Assembly (NCBI RefSeq): GCF_026212465.1
Contig: NC_080049.1
Coordinates: 2,865,960-2,929,959, forward strand
Source of the DNA: Amaranthus tricolor
Taxonomy: Eukaryota; Streptophyta; Magnoliopsida; Caryophyllales; Amaranthaceae
Direction: 5' to 3'
Length of the DNA: 64,000 bases
Below, piece after piece: positions 60,610-64,000 of this stretch (position 1 is the stretch's first letter; each line of letters begins with the position of its first letter). The notes below the pieces were generated by a model. It ran no database searches and was not told the DNA's origin. It saw only the letters and a program-made list of their open reading frames with translations. The position numbers and the translations under genes were made by a program.

Positions 60610-63600
60610 ATGGCGGAAACCCTAAGTCCAAATCTAACTATCCAAAAGCGGAAAACTTCAGTTTCTGTTCGTCTTCAATCTCCTACCAGTCCTTTCTTCA
60701 TTGGTTCTAATGACGATAAACTTGAACGAGCTCAAGCACGTGCTGCACGCGCTGCCGCTATTCGTCGTCGAATTGTTGAAGATGATCTTCCACTTCCTTC
60801 TTCTCCTTCAAATTCAGGCCTTGATGGTGTTCAAATCATGGAGTTGTTCCGCAATTGCATCAAACTCGCCAGTGAAAATGTGTGCTTTCTCTTATTTTTG
60901 AAAATACAGTTGCAAATACAGGATACTAGTATAGACTGGAAAGAACCCTCAATTTTACGTGTTTGTCAAACCAACTGGGATACCATTTTTGTTTGTTATA
61001 TGCTATACTATTTAACATTGACAGGGTTTCTAATTAAATGACCAGGGGCTAGATTTGCGTGCTTGAAATTGCGATCAATGAACTCGATAACTTTCAAGCT
61101 TCATTTTTGGGTGAAGTTCATTTTGTTGGATTTTGTTGAATTTTTTGGAATCTGTGAATTTATGCTCGTGTATGTTCTAGTGAACTTCTAGGACCTAGGG
61201 AATTGTCTTCATGGTATTGTTGTTTGATATGTAATATTTAATTGACTTTGGAGGTAGCTTATAGTAAGATTCCGTCCTCCACGCACGCAAAAAGTAATTT
61301 CAATCATTCTCCATGAAAATGTAGTGATTTCTTTCCCTAGCTCGTTGATGGAATTCAGAAGCTTAATAATTTTGGAATCATAATTAACCATTGAGATGTT
61401 TGTCAGTTTTGATTTTCTGAATTTCATGGTTTTTGACAGTGTTACATAATTTGTTGTGTAAGTTTTGCAATTTAGCTTGTTTTGTTTAGCAATTCGTAGG
61501 GTGAATTAGTGAGTTAGGTAATATTATTATTGATGCAGAAATTGACTCCAGGAAACATTTGTATGGTTGTAGAAAACATTGGGCATATTTGTTTCGTGAT
61601 AGACAATATTCTGGTTTGACTGAGAAAGGTGATAACTAGGGTTTATATTTGTTTTTGATCCCCATTAATTGTTTTTCTCGTTTGTGTTTGCTTTTATTTT
61701 GAAGCGGAGGGTGGTTTATTGAAAATGATAATGTAGTCATTTTCAGGGAGTTTAATTTGAGAAAGAGATAAAGTAGTGTTTCATTCAATTGTACATGCAA
61801 AATAGGGTCTAGGTGAGGATCTTAATGGTTGTTTTCATTTGGTGATTGCAGAAAATCAATCAGAAGAATACATGGGAGTTGAACCTTATAGATCATCTAA
61901 GTGAGATTATCAATGTTGAAGATGAAGAAGATGTCGAGACCAACTTTCAAAAGGTAATCTCCTCCTTTCTAAAACTAAGCTTTGAATTCACTTATAGTGG
62001 TTGTATTAAGAAGAGAGAAGGATGTTTGGTCGTCTTGTTTGCACAGTGATGTTAATCAACTGAGAGGCTTTGGCAATGGTTTGTGTGTCAAGAATTTGAC
62101 CACAAATGCTTATTTCCTTTAATCCTTGCAGAAAATTAGTTTGTTGTAGATGGTGAATGTTTAATTATATGTTTGTGCAATGAACAAATATTTGGATACT
62201 TGGTTTACAAAAGGGTAAATTAGGTGATTACCATGTCGGAGAAAACTTGGAGAATAAGTCAGTATTAAGAAGTAGCTTTATAAGGGGAATTAGAGGGTCA
62301 TAATCATCAAGAAATTTGTAAACACATTGTGGGTGAGTTTTATACTCATAGGGAGATCTCAAGCGTCTCGAATAGTCTGATCTATCTTTTCTTATTATAC
62401 TATTTAGGTTGTAATCGTCCTTTTTATCATCAATATTATAATACAAATTCCAGTTTGTCCATTTAATATTTCATTTATTGCTTTACTGTTTAATCCAATT
62501 AATCAGTCCATAACAAACATGGTATTAATCAGTCCATAGTAGTTTGTCAATGATTGTAGATTTTCCATTGATTTTGCTTGTTCAAGTGACAACAATGGAG
62601 TTATTCAAAAAAAAAAGTGTTCACAATAGAATAGGTACTTGTTAATTGGAATTAAGTACCCTTGTTAGAACAATTTATGTTCCAACTTCAAAGTCTGCAG
62701 GACAAGTTTTCTATGGTGAAATAATGTGTGAGCAACATAACAACATCTTCATGCAATCAATGTTTCTTATGACCGTGAAGTCTATTTCAATCAATTAGTG
62801 AACCTGTCTATCATTGTTTGGCAGGCAAGTTGCACACTAGAAGCTGGGGTAAAGATTTATGCACTGAGGGTGGATTCCGTACATTCTGAAGCATATAAGG
62901 TCCTTGGTGGAATCAGTAGAGCTGGTCTTGAAGAACAACAAGGTTTGTCTTTTATGTCAATGCTAATTCATTGTAAAATTGAAAGCATTATGCAAAATAA
63001 CCCAGGTCATAATGAGCTCTATTTTTAATGTCATCATGTTAGCTGTTAGCAATGAGTTTTGTGAACTCATTTCCTATACACTTGTGTTCAATTGCAAAAT
63101 TTTTGGAGTAAAACAAGAGAAGTATTGCAGTAGCACAAATTGCCGGTTCATTTATGATTCTTTATATTAGTATGGGGCTGACTAAATTTTTGAAGGAGGA
63201 AAATGTTGGCACCTTAGTTCCATTTCCCTTATTTGCATGTAATGCACCTAAAGAGCTTACTTCCGTTGTTTTTCTCTTCAGACTGTGTGGAAAATTATTT
63301 TGAGGGGGTGGGGGTGCACTAAAACAAGGAGAGGTTATGCATATAGAGAGATGGAAAAAGGGCCTGATGATGAGGAGAGATTGGAAGTAGTTAAAGCCTA
63401 AAATGAAAGTTTTGATTGTCATATGTAGTTTTCAAAGGGATCTATTGCAAATAAAAAAATTGAGGAAGTACGTGTTTCTGTTTTCTTTTCAAGGATGTAT
63501 TTCGATGAATTTTAGGACTCATGTTTTTCCTCTTGCTCTCTATTTGATGATATTTGTATATTGCATTGGTGACAGAAACTTCAACTGGAGAGAATGGCAG

Positions 63601-64000
63601 CAATGAGCAAGATGTAAATCAGCCTAAAAAGGATTCAGTGAGAAAGGTTCCGTTCTTGCATTTTACAATCCTTTAATTATTTGTGTGTGAAGAAACTGTA
63701 GTATGCTCATTGTAAATCTTTTGCCAAGTTGCTAATGAATGCATTTCTATGCAGCTATCACCTCTGTCAACACTGGAGTCATCTTTTGAGGCTCTGAATG
63801 TAAAGAAGTTTGATGGTAATGGAAAATGATGCCCATGCGTGTAACCAAGTCCCATGATCCTCTCACTTTACTATATGATATTTACTTTTCTTTTCTTTAT
63901 TAGTTGCATTTGCTGTGGATCCTCTATATCATCAAACAACTGCTCAATTTGATGAGGGTGGGGCAAAGGGTCTTCTTTTAAACAACCTTGGAATTTATGG
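60610..64000 (+). CDS. CAP-H: Condensin complex subunit 2 (CAP-H/Barren), 5' part
   Basis: CAP-H is the kleisin subunit of condensin I, which links the SMC2/SMC4 heads and compacts mitotic chromosomes in the nucleus. Exons in the window are 60610-60879, 61852-61953, 62825-62942, 63576-63646, 63755-63815 and 63904 onward past the window end, all GT-AG and in frame; about 239 residues are covered. Conserved plant CAP-H blocks appear in order: SPTSPFFIGSNDDKLERAQA near the N-terminus, KINQKNTWELNLIDHL, TNFQKASCTLEAGVKIYALR (crossing a splice), VDSVHSEAYKVLGGI, LSTLESSFEALNVKKFD, and AFAVDPLYHQTTAQFDEGGA followed by KGLLLNNLG. Arg/Ala-rich AQARAARAAAIRRR is typical. The start ATG follows GTTCAACA and fits the family length. 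No lesion seen in the visible part. Confidence 0.95.

Overview
The window looks like nuclear DNA of a flowering plant (eudicot): AT-rich, with spliced genes whose introns start GT and end AG, a plastid-targeted pyrimidine enzyme, and many plant transposon families. Short repeats built around GAGACGGTCTC and TGATCACTTTAAGAC suggest the beet/spinach/quinoa group (Amaranthaceae), but that is inference from repeat flavour only. No rRNA, tRNA or CRISPR was found.

Layout. 1-3.3 kb: degenerate tandem array (unit about 165 bp) split by a hAT-type element. 3.36-7.2 kb (minus): PYRB, plastid aspartate carbamoyltransferase, five coding exons plus a leader intron. 7.6-15.2 kb: MITEs, a 2.3 kb TIR element with a broken ORF, a 22-bp minisatellite, a hAT-type element and an orphan CACTA end. 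15.8-20.5 kb: structurally complete Mutator-like element (4,615 bp, perfect 9-bp target duplication) with two convergent genes: a GRF zinc-finger protein and a damaged MULE transposase. 20.5-27 kb: gene-free, with foldback MITEs. 27.1-30.7 kb (plus): VTC2-type GDP-L-galactose phosphorylase, with a conserved-looking non-AUG upstream ORF. 32-34 kb: a MITE, a hAT-type element and a TRIM-like repeat. 34.7-35.3 kb (plus): STIG1-like secreted Cys-rich protein with a proline-rich repeat tail. 37.3-45.4 kb (plus): five-exon DUF212 membrane protein with two very long introns. 46.3-47.8 kb: palindrome-rich foldback element and a candidate two-exon small gene on the minus strand. 49.98-50.92 kb: large foldback packed with mirrored 22-bp repeats. 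51.2-57.3 kb: Ty1/copia retrotransposon (minus) nested in an older TIR element. 58.9-60 kb: hAT-like elements. 60.6-64 kb (plus): 5' part of the condensin subunit CAP-H gene, running off the window.

The five recognised host genes are unrelated housekeeping or secretory genes (pyrimidine synthesis, ascorbate synthesis, extracellular signalling, an uncharacterised membrane protein, chromosome condensation), each with its own promoter. The rest is mostly transposon-derived. The best leads are the non-AUG uORF of VTC2, the two-gene Mutator-like element with palindromic G-boxes in its TIRs, the unrecognised two-exon small gene, and the mirrored-repeat foldback.
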